A stretch of 64,000 bases of DNA, from contig CAJMQJ010000001.1 in the NCBI GenBank assembly GCA_905215525.1, forward strand, positions 124,001 to 188,000, read 5' to 3'. Source of the stretch: an uncultured bacterium (GTDB lineage: Bacteria > Actinomycetota > Coriobacteriia > Coriobacteriales > Coriobacteriaceae). Below, in pieces: positions 7,658 to 14,614 of this stretch; the stretch's first letter is position 1; every line of letters begins with the position of its first letter. Below the pieces are notes generated by a model, which searched no databases, was not told the origin of the DNA, and saw only the letters and a program-made list of their open reading frames with translations. Both the position numbers and the translations under genes were made by a program.

Positions 7658-8218
7658 CTATCGCTCGATGCCCTTTTTCTTGAGTTCCCTATAAAGTGGG
7701 GCGCGGCTTACGCCTGTGCGCTCGCATATCTCCTTAACGGAAATGCCGCCGTCTTTGTATAGCCTTACGGCGGTGTCCATCTTGTCTGGGTCTGTGGCGG
7801 GTCTGCCAAACTGCCGCCCGCGTGCTTTTGCCGCCGCGATGCCCTCTGCTTGTCTTTCCTTAATCAATTCGCGCTCAAACTGCGCCATAGCCGCGCACAT
7901 TGCAAAGAAGAAACGTCCCTGTGGGGTGCTGGTATCGGTGCCCTCTTTGATGGATACAAGCGAAACGCCGTTTTCCTCGAAGCGCTCGGCAAGACTGAAT
8001 AGTTGCTTGCTGCTTCGCGCCAAGCGGTCATAACTGCAAACTACAACAGTATCGCCCTTCCTTAACTGTCCAAGCATTTTGTCGAGTTCGGGGCGGCTTT
8101 CTTTAACGCCGCTGATTTTGTCGCTAAAAATCTTATCAACGCCACGTTTAGCCAATTGGTCTAGCTGTCGGTCTAGGTTCTGTTCTTTGGTGCTAACGCG
8201 TGCATATCCAAATATCAT
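7658..8218 (-). CDS. Serine site-specific recombinase (resolvase/invertase family)
   Basis: A 186-residue small serine recombinase. The N terminus MIFGYARVSTKEQNLDRQ carries the catalytic Ser of YARVST. The further catalytic region VVVCSYDRLARSSKQLF includes the conserved Arg residues, and RFFFAMCAAMAQFERELI is the dimer-interface E helix. The C terminus is a Hin-type helix-turn-helix (GGISVKEICERTGVSRAPLY). It likely resolves multimers or inverts a segment at a nearby res-like site (see 8272-8352). Such resolvases are common in plasmid-like and integrative elements. It is the last gene before the left attachment site. Confidence 0.92.
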   Translation of the reverse strand: MIFGYARVSTKEQNLDRQLDQLAKRGVDKIFSDKISGVKESRPELDKMLGQLRKGDTVVVCSYDRLARSSKQLFSLAERFEENGVSLVSIKEGTDTSTPQGRFFFAMCAAMAQFERELIKERQAEGIAAAKARGRQFGRPATDPDKMDTAVRLYKDGGISVKEICERTGVSRAPLYRELKKKGIER

Positions 8219-8271
8219 TACTTGCCCCCTTTGTAGGTGTATCTAAAAGTCTAAGGCATTTCGGGACAATA

Positions 8272-8352
8272 ATAAAGAGACAGTTAAAGAGACGGTTAAA
8301 GCGCCTGTTTTTTTGCTTTGTTCTCGGCTGCTTATCGCCGTCTCTTAACGTG
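8272..8352. promoter_or_regulatory. Candidate resolvase binding site
   Basis: GAGACAGTTAAA and GAGACGGTTAAA are tandem at about 8277-8300, and the inverted GTCTCTTAACG lies at about 8339-8349. They sit directly upstream of the resolvase gene, where res sites usually lie. Binding is inferred only from position and repetition. Confidence 0.35.
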
Positions 8353-8502
8353 TGCTTTTGGGACACGCTCAAATGCCAACATCTTTGTTGCTATATTGCT
8401 AAATTGCCGCTGATACGCTGACAAACTCGAACGGTGCTTGCGGTCGCATAGGGCTATAACAAATCGCACGCCGCCCGCCGCGCCCGTGTTTCCCGTCACG
8501 GT

Positions 8503-9255
8503 CTATTGCTTTCGCGCTTCAACTAAAACACTGAAAGAATCAAGTAACTGTTCCTTGGCGTGGTTGAGCGATGCAATGCAAGCGTTAATCTGCTCTATAG
8601 CTGGTTCGCCTGTTGGCGTGTCCTCAAGTGCTATCGCCGCCGCTTCTTTAATCGCTCGTTCGAGACTTGGCGCATATAGCAGACCGAATCGCTCCCGGTC
8701 GTTGAGTTTCCCGACAATTCCAATGAGATAGCTTTTCAACTCAAACTCTTGTGCCTGCTTATAGAACTGGTATGGCGTATTGAAGTTCTCACGCGTCCAC
8801 GCTGCCAACGCTTCGCCTACAGATTCGCCATGCCTGTATTCAATATCCCAAACGTCCAGAAAGGGTGAACTTGAATTATCAAGCTCTTGCAGTATAAGGG
8901 CGCGTTCCTTTCCATTGCATAACATGGGATTCCTGTAAACGCGCGTGCAAATCTCTATGTCGATGTTTAAAGCGTCTGCAAGCTCTACCGCATCATTTAT
9001 GTCGAGCGCTTCGAGGATTTGGCAAAACTGGACATTTGCGTCTTGTACGCGTCTTTCGTCTCGGTGCAACGGCTCGCACAAATCTAAATCACTTGGCAAG
9101 CGTGCCAAATCGCTAAAGGCTTGATTTGCAAGGCTCATTTCTTCACGAAAGCACGTCTCGCATGTGCTGAAAGCGTCAAAGCATGATTCGCGCTCATCGT
9201 TTCGGTTGTTGATTGAACATTGCATGATTGAATCGTCAAGTAGGCTTCTATTCAT
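8503..9255 (-). CDS. Hypothetical protein of the integrative element
   Basis: A 250-residue acidic, soluble-looking protein with no signal peptide or membrane segment and no family I recognise. The N-terminal third is Cys-rich (SCFDAFSTCETCFREE). The middle is helical (LEALDINDAVELADALNIDIE), and the C terminus looks like a long amphipathic helix pair. ATG at 9255 is chosen because GGAG lies nine bases upstream; ATG at 9270 is possible but has a weaker site. It follows the replication-like gene by about 24 bases in the same operon. A role in element maintenance is only a guess from context. Confidence 0.6.
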   Translation of the reverse strand: MNRSLLDDSIMQCSINNRNDERESCFDAFSTCETCFREEMSLANQAFSDLARLPSDLDLCEPLHRDERRVQDANVQFCQILEALDINDAVELADALNIDIEICTRVYRNPMLCNGKERALILQELDNSSSPFLDVWDIEYRHGESVGEALAAWTRENFNTPYQFYKQAQEFELKSYLIGIVGKLNDRERFGLLYAPSLERAIKEAAAIALEDTPTGEPAIEQINACIASLNHAKEQLLDSFSVLVEARKQ

Positions 9256-9279
9256 TTCGAATCGCTCCATTTGTCCGTT

Positions 9280-9711
9280 TTAACGTTGGCGGTTACGTGC
9301 TGCCGTCCTGCCGCCTTTGCTACCGTTTAGTCGGGCTTTTCCTATCGCAAGCGCCGATTCATCAACAAGTGGCATACCACGCCGCCCGCTGCTGCCGACA
9401 GTTACAAGTTCAAGGTCTATTAGCGTTGCTATAAAGGCTTCGTATTCCTCGGGGCAGTTGAAGTGCAAACCGAGCTGAAAGCCCCTATAACCCTGTTCAC
9501 CCTCGCGCGGTATGGCGTGTGTGGTCGTGTTCGAAAGCAGTTCAACAAGCCGCCAATAACGCCCGTAGGACTCCATTCCACCGACTGAAATAAGTTGATT
9601 AAGATAGGGGTTCCCAGCGTTAGCGGCTTCGTGCTTAACCCATGATATGGGGCAGTTGGAAAGCGCCCGCGCCGCACATGCTTCACCTGCTTTGTTAAGT
9701 TCATCGCCCAT
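9280..9711 (-). CDS. Replisome-organiser-like (DUF4373-type) N-terminal domain protein
   Basis: A 143-residue protein whose central part SVGGMESYGRYWRLVELLSN resembles the GxxGYGxYWxLVExL signature of the DUF4373/Lin1244-Lin1753 domain found at the start of phage and mobile-element replication proteins. It is followed by a segment ending IDLELV, as in that domain. The C terminus is short, basic and glycine-rich (SKGGRTAARNRQR), without the second domain of full-length initiators. It lies between the excisionase-like gene and the hypothetical gene. An inferred role is DNA replication or copy control of the element. The ribosome binding site is poor. Confidence 0.5.
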   Translation of the reverse strand: MGDELNKAGEACAARALSNCPISWVKHEAANAGNPYLNQLISVGGMESYGRYWRLVELLSNTTTHAIPREGEQGYRGFQLGLHFNCPEEYEAFIATLIDLELVTVGSSGRRGMPLVDESALAIGKARLNGSKGGRTAARNRQR

Positions 9712-9723
9712 AGCCGCCGCCCG

Positions 9724-9930
9724 TTATAGACCGAAATATCGGCACACTTGGTCGCGGTTAAGACGAATCATATTTCCGCGAATCCTTACCGCCGACAGTT
9801 GCCCATCTTTAACAAGGTTGTAAACAGTGCCCTTTGAGATTTGCAAGCAGTCTGCAACCTGCTTAACGGTTACAAGCTCTTGAAGGTCTTTTAAGTTGCG
9901 CGGTGCTTCTTGCCGCTCGGTGCTTTTCAT
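9724..9930 (-). CDS. Excisionase-like helix-turn-helix protein
   Basis: A 68-residue MerR/excisionase-type DNA-binding protein: LVTVKQVADCLQISKGTVYNL is the helix-turn-helix and VRIRGNMIRLNRDQVCRYFG the wing. Such proteins direct a tyrosine integrase toward excision or repress the element's promoters. ATG 9930 is used because AAGGGG lies about five bases upstream; longer versions lack a site. It probably heads the leftward operon, with the iteron-like region behind it. Confidence 0.85.
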   Translation of the reverse strand: MKSTERQEAPRNLKDLQELVTVKQVADCLQISKGTVYNLVKDGQLSAVRIRGNMIRLNRDQVCRYFGL

Positions 9931-10139
9931 TAGTGCCCCTTTCAACGTGCCGGGTTGGACGAATCGCGATTCGATGGGACTATATAAACATGAAAGCGTT
10001 CTATGGGCTTCTAGCAAACGAATACGCCAATAGGCAATTTAATAAGCTATATCATTCAGAAAAGATTGAATCAGCAGCGGGCGTGATTAAAAGAGACTCG
10101 CCAAAACGTAATATGTGACCTCGGGTAATTACTAAAGCG

Positions 10140-10300
10140 ATGGTTTTAGGTTGGGTTAACCCTTAAAGGTATGTTTACCAGCGCTTTTTTATTAAGCTAA
10201 AGTGTGTAAATGAGTTTTTGATTAACATATGGACTTCATAACTCGGTGCGTTAAAACAAGTTTTCAACAGGTTTTCAACCAGTTTTCAACAGTGCTTGCC
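10140..10300. other. Iteron-like, AT-rich region of the integrative element
   Basis: The palindrome GGGTTAACCC (10153-10162) is followed by an AT-rich stretch. Three GTTTTCAAC repeats then begin at 10260, 10271 and 10282, an 11-base period that puts them on one face of the helix. This resembles an origin or operator array. It precedes the leftward operon that includes the replication-like gene. Confidence 0.45.
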
Positions 10301-10328
10301 GTCTTCTTTTCTTCTAATAAGGTTGCAC

Positions 10329-10374
10329 GCCCGCCACGCTCGCGCTTGCCCCTAAAGGCGCAAGCGTGGCGGGC
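10329..10374. repeat. GC-rich inverted repeat in the element
   Basis: GCCCGCCACGCT (10329-10340) pairs perfectly with 10363-10374. Direct repeats TCTTATCTGT follow (about 10388-10407). It lies beside the iteron-like array; function is unknown. Confidence 0.6.
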
Positions 10375-10442
10375 TGCTGTTATCTAGTCTTATCTGTTCT
10401 TATCTGTATTGGCACCCTATAGGGTCGCTATACAAAGAGTAA

Positions 10443-10484
10443 AGCCACCCTATAGGGTTGCCGTATCGGGCGTATAGGGTGGCT
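10443..10484 (-). terminator. Terminator of the integrase operon
   Basis: The perfect 12-base inverted repeat AGCCACCCTATA (10443-10454) / 10473-10484 is followed on the minus strand by TTTACTCTTT. It lies just past the 73-residue gene. A further copy of CACCCTATAGGGT lies at 10413. Confidence 0.6.
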
Positions 10485-10510
10485 GGGCGTTGGTTGTATG
10501 GATGGGGCGC

Positions 10511-10732
10511 TTATTTGTCGCTGCTGAAAACTGTCTCTTCTAGTTTGTGCGTTGCGGCTTCGATAACAGCGCCCAGCGTGTAGTAAGCATCGCCAACGTG
10601 ATTGTCTGGGCATATGCCCGTATCGGCTGCGTATGCAAGCATTTTCAGCAGGCACGCCGCGCCATTTAGGGCTGAAATAGCATCCTCTGGTTCATCGTTG
10701 AACGTTATCAGTGCTTTGCTCTGTTTATCCAT
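10511..10732 (-). CDS. Small hypothetical protein downstream of integrase
   Basis: A 73-residue acidic protein (MDKQSKALITFNDEPEDAIS...) preceded by AGAAAGGA eight bases before ATG, a good ribosome binding site. It follows the integrase stop by about 33 bases and ends before a terminator hairpin, so the pair forms a two-gene operon. The central ALNGAACLLKMLAYAAD segment is predicted to be helical. I do not recognise a family; it may be a recombination directionality or immunity-type accessory. Confidence 0.65.
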   Translation of the reverse strand: MDKQSKALITFNDEPEDAISALNGAACLLKMLAYAADTGICPDNHVGDAYYTLGAVIEAATHKLEETVFSSDK

Positions 10733-10765
10733 GTTGCTATGTCCTTTCTAGGTATAGAAACGTAC

Positions 10766-11977
10766 TTACCTGTTCGTTGACTGGTCGCACCTCATTAGGC
10801 ACTCTACGATGCCCGCCGCCCGCCGCTTCGCGTCTGGGTCTGCACTTGCGTATACGTTCAGCGTCATTGCTGCGTTGGCGTGTCCTAGGTTGCTTGAGAC
10901 GGTCTTAACGTCCATGCCGTGGGCAAGCGCCAATGTTGCCCACGTGTGGCGCAAATCGTGGAAAGACAAACGCCGCCCCTCGGTGCCACGCGTGCCGAGC
11001 ATCTTTGTTAAAGATGCCCAGTCTTTAGATAGTCTGTCTGGGTGGTAGTACCCGAGCGCATCGCCGAGAATGAAAGAATTGGGGTTAAGCGATGCCATAT
11101 TATCGGCGAATGTCTGCCGCTGCTTTTCCTGCCATTGCTCAAGCACTTCTAGCAAAGTGTCGGGCAGAACAACGTCTCTTGCCTTGTCGGTCTTTGGCTG
11201 CTTGATATATGCACCTCCTTTGCCGAGTCCAATTGAGCGCCTAATCCATATAACGTGATTGTCCGCGTCAATGTCTCGCCATTGCAGCCCGCATACCTCC
11301 CCGCGCCGTATTCCTGTGTTTAGCGCTATGTATGCCGCGACAGTAACGGGGGACAGCTCAAGCAGACTTAGCTTGTCGAGAAGTTCGGCAAGCGCCGTTT
11401 CGTCTAGCGCGTTGATACCCTGCTTTTTGTTGACACGCTTGGGCGGCTTAACAAGGGATAGCGGGTTCTTGTCAATAACGCCCGTAGCGATAGCGTTATT
11501 AAGAACCATCTTTAGCAGCCTGAAAGCCTTTCCTATAGTGGAGGGTGAACGGTCTTCCTTAACAAGCTCGGCTATCCATTTTTCAGCATCAATAGTCTGT
11601 AAATCTTTTATTCGTGTTTCGCTAAAAGTTGCGGCTATATACCGCAGCGAATCGCGATAGCTGCTTATGGTTGACGGTTCAATAGCTTTAGTCTGCTCCT
11701 TTGCGTCTATGTATTGGGACACATAATCGGATATGGGCGTATCTGCCGCGGGTAACGATATGCCGCCGTTGCGGTCAAGGCTTTCGCTATGTTCCCGTTC
11801 TTTTTCTTGCCGCCATGCTGCTAGCTCTGCGTTAGCAGCCCGCTTGCCCGTGGCGTTTAGCGTGCGCGTTATATATCGGCGTTTGTTGTTGGTGTCACGG
11901 TATGACAGCCGCCCGCGAAACTTGCCGCGTTTTTTATCCTCTAGCAACTCTTGCCCTGTGTAGTAAAGCGTGCCCAT
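10766..11977 (-). CDS. int: Tyrosine integrase of the tRNA-fMet element
   Basis: A 403-residue tyrosine recombinase. An N-terminal arm-binding region (GKFRGRLSYRDTNNKRRYI) is followed by a SAM-like core-binding domain (SDYVSQYIDAKEQTKAIEPS...) and the catalytic domain. The catalytic residues are all visible: Arg in NTGIRRGEVCGL, Lys in KQPKTDKARDV, HDLRHTWAT with His and Arg, GHANAAM, and the nucleophile Tyr in LNVYASAD. ATG 11977 is selected over upstream starts because AAGGG lies seven bases before it. It lies about 200 bases from the right attachment site, and three phased TGTAGCA repeats precede it. It should catalyse integration at the tRNA-fMet repeat. Confidence 0.95.
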   Translation of the reverse strand: MGTLYYTGQELLEDKKRGKFRGRLSYRDTNNKRRYITRTLNATGKRAANAELAAWRQEKEREHSESLDRNGGISLPAADTPISDYVSQYIDAKEQTKAIEPSTISSYRDSLRYIAATFSETRIKDLQTIDAEKWIAELVKEDRSPSTIGKAFRLLKMVLNNAIATGVIDKNPLSLVKPPKRVNKKQGINALDETALAELLDKLSLLELSPVTVAAYIALNTGIRRGEVCGLQWRDIDADNHVIWIRRSIGLGKGGAYIKQPKTDKARDVVLPDTLLEVLEQWQEKQRQTFADNMASLNPNSFILGDALGYYHPDRLSKDWASLTKMLGTRGTEGRRLSFHDLRHTWATLALAHGMDVKTVSSNLGHANAAMTLNVYASADPDAKRRAAGIVECLMRCDQSTNR

Positions 11978-12012
11978 AGCCAAACCCTTCAAGAACATTT
12001 CATATTCGTATT

Positions 12013-12041
12013 TGTAGCAGTGTTGTAGCAATCATGTAGCA
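12013..12041. promoter_or_regulatory. Phased TGTAGCA repeats, probable integrase arm sites
   Basis: TGTAGCA occurs at 12013, 12024 and 12035, exactly 11 bases apart. The same heptamer occurs at 7633 and 7644 near the other end. Repeats at both ends of an integrative element, phased on one DNA face, fit arm-type sites for the integrase N-terminal domain. Confidence 0.6.
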
Positions 12042-12184
12042 AACGGCTAATTCTAAAGAACTAACTGAATGATTAAACATTGCGCAACCATATGAACTGT
12101 ATGAACAAAACAGCAGCTCAAATACCATATTACCACATGAAAGAAGAGCTATTAGATTTGCAGGACAGAATAATATAAAGCACT

Positions 12185-12236
12185 CTCATAACCCGGAGGT
12201 CGTAGGTTCAAATCCTGCCCCCGCGACCAAGAACTT
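12185..12236 (+). repeat. Attachment site, right copy (displaced tRNA 3' half)
   Basis: A 52-base copy of 7043-7094. It contains the tRNA anticodon loop through CCA but lacks the 5' half, so it is not a functional tRNA gene. Confidence 0.92.
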
Positions 12237-12239
12237 GCA

Positions 12240-12268
12240 GCTCGTCGGCCTAGCCGGCGAGCTTTTTT
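12240..12268 (+). terminator. Original terminator of the tRNA gene, now displaced
   Basis: The hairpin GCTCGTCGGC / GCCGGCGAGC with a three-base loop is followed by six T. It stands four bases after the right attachment repeat, where the tRNA terminator would be in an empty site. Confidence 0.75.
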
Positions 12269-12317
12269 GTTATTCCGGGACTGTTCTCTCAGCCCAATTC
12301 CCAACATCTCAAACAAA

Positions 12318-12490
12318 ATCTCGATCTGTAACATCTAGACCCGATTTGGGCGGCCAGGTGTTACAGATCGAGATATACCGGTGGGTTGGGTCCCGTTTGT
12401 CTAAATCTGTAACACGAGGGACGGATTTTGCCGAGTAACTGTTACAGATTGAGATTTTCTGCCGGGACGGTTTTGGTTTGTCTCGATCTG
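12318..12490. repeat. Family 2 inverted-repeat cluster (ATCTGTAACA type), copy 1
   Basis: TCTCGATCTGTAACA and its complement alternate at 12319, 12359, 12399, 12439 and 12480. The segment around CTAAATCTGTAACACGAGGG recurs nearly unchanged at about 20590. The last unit runs into the coding remnant that follows. Confidence 0.8.
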
Positions 12491-12497
12491 CTCCAAT

Positions 12498-12722
12498 GTG
12501 CCCTGCGTCTTTATGGGTCTTGCCACGTCGTTCTTCACGTTTATGCTGCAGCAGCCGATCAACTTTGGCCACCTCTTCGCATTCTGGGCCTTTGGAATCG
12601 CGCTCGCGGTTTGCCTGGTTATGTCGGGAACGCTCGTGTGCTCGGCAATCTTTGGAAAAGAGCGCGCTATTCAGGCGCTTACGCCGCTCGATGTGCTCGA
12701 GGCACAGCGGAACCATAAATAA
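12498..12722 (+). pseudogene. Remnant of a small membrane protein (possibly DUF2798)
   Basis: About 74 codons ending in LDVLEAQRNHK, with two hydrophobic segments (FMGLATSFFTFMLQQP and AFGIALAVCLVMSGTLVCSA). The pattern resembles the second half of DUF2798 membrane proteins, which are about twice as long. No ribosome binding site precedes GTG 12498 or ATG 12513. The 5' side merges into a family 2 repeat, as if the repeat had replaced the start of the gene. The family assignment is tentative. Confidence 0.35.
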
Positions 12723-12975
12723 GAAAACTCGATTATCAGGGGCGGACGCCGTGAAGCACACCGCCCCCCTGTACGTGTGGCGTCAGGGCCATGCGCTCGA
12801 AAGCGTCGCCCAAACGCATGGTTCATCCGCACAAAGCCCATGGTCGCTATGGGCAAACATCGGTGCGCCTGCACATGGCTTTGAGTCTGTTTTCGAGCGA
12901 AAGTATGGCTGTCGATACGCATGCAATTCGCATGAAGTCCGGGTTCGTCCAAGAGCCCTATAAAGGAGGATTCGC

Positions 12976-14481
12976 ATGAAACAGTTAGAGACCGACGTCG
13001 TTGTCGTTGCCGCGGGTCTGAGTGGCCTTGCCGCAGCGGTCGCTGCAGCCGAGGCAGGCGCTCGCGTCATTGCCCTAGAGAAGGCCCCCATTACCGGTGG
13101 CGCCGCCAACATGGGCATGGGGCCTGCCGCCGCTGGCTCTCCGCTTCAGAAGGCTTCGATGATCGAGGTCACGCCTGGCGAGCTCTTCCGTCGCCATATG
13201 TTCTACACCCATTACCAGGTCGATGCTCGCCTGGTGCGCGACTACTACTTTAAGTCGGGCGACACCATCGCATGGCTGCAGGACATGGGCGTGGTGTTTA
13301 ACTCTGTGCGTCCGGCGTTCCGCGCCCGCGAGCGCACGCGTGCCTATTCCGACGGCGAGTACACCTGGCATGTCGTGCAGCCCGAGGACGGCTCGGAGCC
13401 CGGTCCTCGCGCGGCGACCACGATGACCAAACGCATGACCGAGCGTGCCCAGGACCTGGGCGTCGAGTTTATGTTCGAGTGCCCGGGCACCGGCCTTATC
13501 AAGGGCGAGGACGGCGCCATCTGCGGCGTGACCGCCAAGGACAAGGACGGCGAGGAGTACCAAATCTCGTGCAAGTCTGCGATTGTCGCTACGGGCGGTT
13601 TTGGCCACAACGCCAAGCTCATCAAGGAGAAGCTCGACTTTGAGTGGGGTAAAGACCTGTTCTCGTTTGCCATTCCGGGCATGGACGGCGACGGCATCAA
13701 CATGTGCCACGAGGTCGGCGGCGGCCACACCCCGGTGACCATGGAGCTCATGTACCAGATCCCCGACAACATGAACCACTTCTATGTCGAGGGCGCATTC
13801 CGTCAGCCGTGCTACTGGTGCAACCGCCTGGGGGAGCGCTTTATGCCGGAGGACGAGATCTTCAACACCACCTTTGTCGGCAACGCCATCAACCATCTCC
13901 CCGGCAAGGTCGCCTATGCCATCTTTGATTCCCGTATGCTCAAGCACTGGAAGAAGGATGGTCCGGATATCGTCAGCCACGTTCATCCGCACGACCTGTA
14001 CGACGGCTTTGAGGAGCAGTGGAACCGCGACCTGGAGGCCGGCTATCCGGCGATCTGCCAGGCCGATACGCTGGAGGAGCTTGCCGAGAAGGCGGGTATC
14101 GACGTGGAGGGTCTGCTCGCTAACGTCGACGAGTACAACGAGATGTGCGACAACGGCTGGGACGACATCTTTGAGAAAGAGCGCGAGTTTATGAAGCCGC
14201 TCGAGAAGGGCCCCTTCTATTGCTGCAAGCAGTACTGTGGCGCCTACGGCACCCTGGGCGGCGTGCTCATTAACCACAAGATGGAGGTCATGACCGACGA
14301 CTATGAGGTCATCCCTGGCCTGTACTGCGTTGGCACCGATGCCTGCACCATCTATGGCGACTCCTATAACTACTGCATTCCGGGTAACACCATGGGCTTC
14401 TGCCTTAACTCGGGTCGCATCGCCGGTGAAAACGCCGCCGCAGCCCTCTTTGAGGACGCGGGCGACGAGGAGTGGTCGTAA
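12976..14481 (+). CDS. FAD-dependent fumarate-reductase-type oxidoreductase
   Basis: A 501-residue soluble flavoprotein of the fumarate/urocanate reductase and 3-ketosteroid dehydrogenase superfamily. The N-terminal dinucleotide fold reads VVVVAAGLSGLAAAVAAAEAG followed by ALEKAPITGGAANM; the first Gly of GxGxxG is Ala. The FAD-binding end is GLYCVGTDACTIYGDSYNYC with GNTMGFCLNSGRIAGENAA. No haem or signal peptide is present, so it is cytoplasmic. A strong AAAGGAGG site lies before ATG 12976. It heads an operon with three redox-partner genes that could feed it electrons. The substrate is unknown; Coriobacteriia carry many paralogues for organic electron acceptors. Confidence 0.85.
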   Translation: MKQLETDVVVVAAGLSGLAAAVAAAEAGARVIALEKAPITGGAANMGMGPAAAGSPLQKASMIEVTPGELFRRHMFYTHYQVDARLVRDYYFKSGDTIAWLQDMGVVFNSVRPAFRARERTRAYSDGEYTWHVVQPEDGSEPGPRAATTMTKRMTERAQDLGVEFMFECPGTGLIKGEDGAICGVTAKDKDGEEYQISCKSAIVATGGFGHNAKLIKEKLDFEWGKDLFSFAIPGMDGDGINMCHEVGGGHTPVTMELMYQIPDNMNHFYVEGAFRQPCYWCNRLGERFMPEDEIFNTTFVGNAINHLPGKVAYAIFDSRMLKHWKKDGPDIVSHVHPHDLYDGFEEQWNRDLEAGYPAICQADTLEELAEKAGIDVEGLLANVDEYNEMCDNGWDDIFEKEREFMKPLEKGPFYCCKQYCGAYGTLGGVLINHKMEVMTDDYEVIPGLYCVGTDACTIYGDSYNYCIPGNTMGFCLNSGRIAGENAAAALFEDAGDEEWS

Positions 14482-14549
14482 CACCGCAGCTATTCGCGCC
14501 TGCAGACACCCACGCGTTGGGTGCGGGCGGGGATTTGCCCTACAAGCGA

Positions 14550-14584
14550 GGCGCTCGGGATCGCTTTGGTCCCGGGCGCCTTTC
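14550..14584 (+). terminator. Hairpin between the first two redox genes
   Basis: GGCGCTCGGGA (14550-14560) pairs with TCCCGGGCGCC (14570-14580), followed by TTTCT. It may cause partial termination, so that the flavoprotein is made in excess over the electron-transfer subunits. Confidence 0.55.
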
Positions 14585-14614
14585 TGGACAAGAGCGACGT
14601 TTTGAGGGGAACGA

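Larger units (their letters stand above)
7043..12236. mobile_element. 5.2-kb integrative element inserted in the tRNA-fMet gene
   Basis: A 52-base direct repeat (7043-7094 and 12185-12236) runs from the tRNA anticodon loop through the CCA end and nine bases beyond it. Between the copies lie six genes, all on the minus strand: serine resolvase, two proteins of unclear or replication-like type, an excisionase-like HTH protein, a 73-residue protein and a tyrosine integrase. The DNA is visibly more AT-rich than the flanks. No conjugation, capsid or relaxase gene is visible, so it is a small integrative element that may be mobilised by others or be a reduced relic. Regeneration of the full tRNA shows that integration did not inactivate it. 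Confidence 0.9.

Noticed and set aside
12185..12236. A second tRNA-Met gene
   Set aside because: Only the 3' half is present; it is the right attachment repeat of the integrative element.
7043..12236. Prophage
   Set aside because: No capsid, portal, terminase, tail or lysis genes; 5.2 kb is too small for a complete phage.
12976..14481. Membrane-bound succinate dehydrogenase/fumarate reductase subunit A
   Set aside because: No FrdB or membrane anchor genes adjoin it, there is no signal peptide, and the partner genes are of NuoG/GltD and NuoF type.
13075..14484. A 469-codon frame antisense to the fumarate-reductase-like gene
   Set aside because: Long antisense frames are expected in high-GC coding DNA; the composition (runs of His, Val, Ala) is that of a shadow, and the plus-strand gene is certain.
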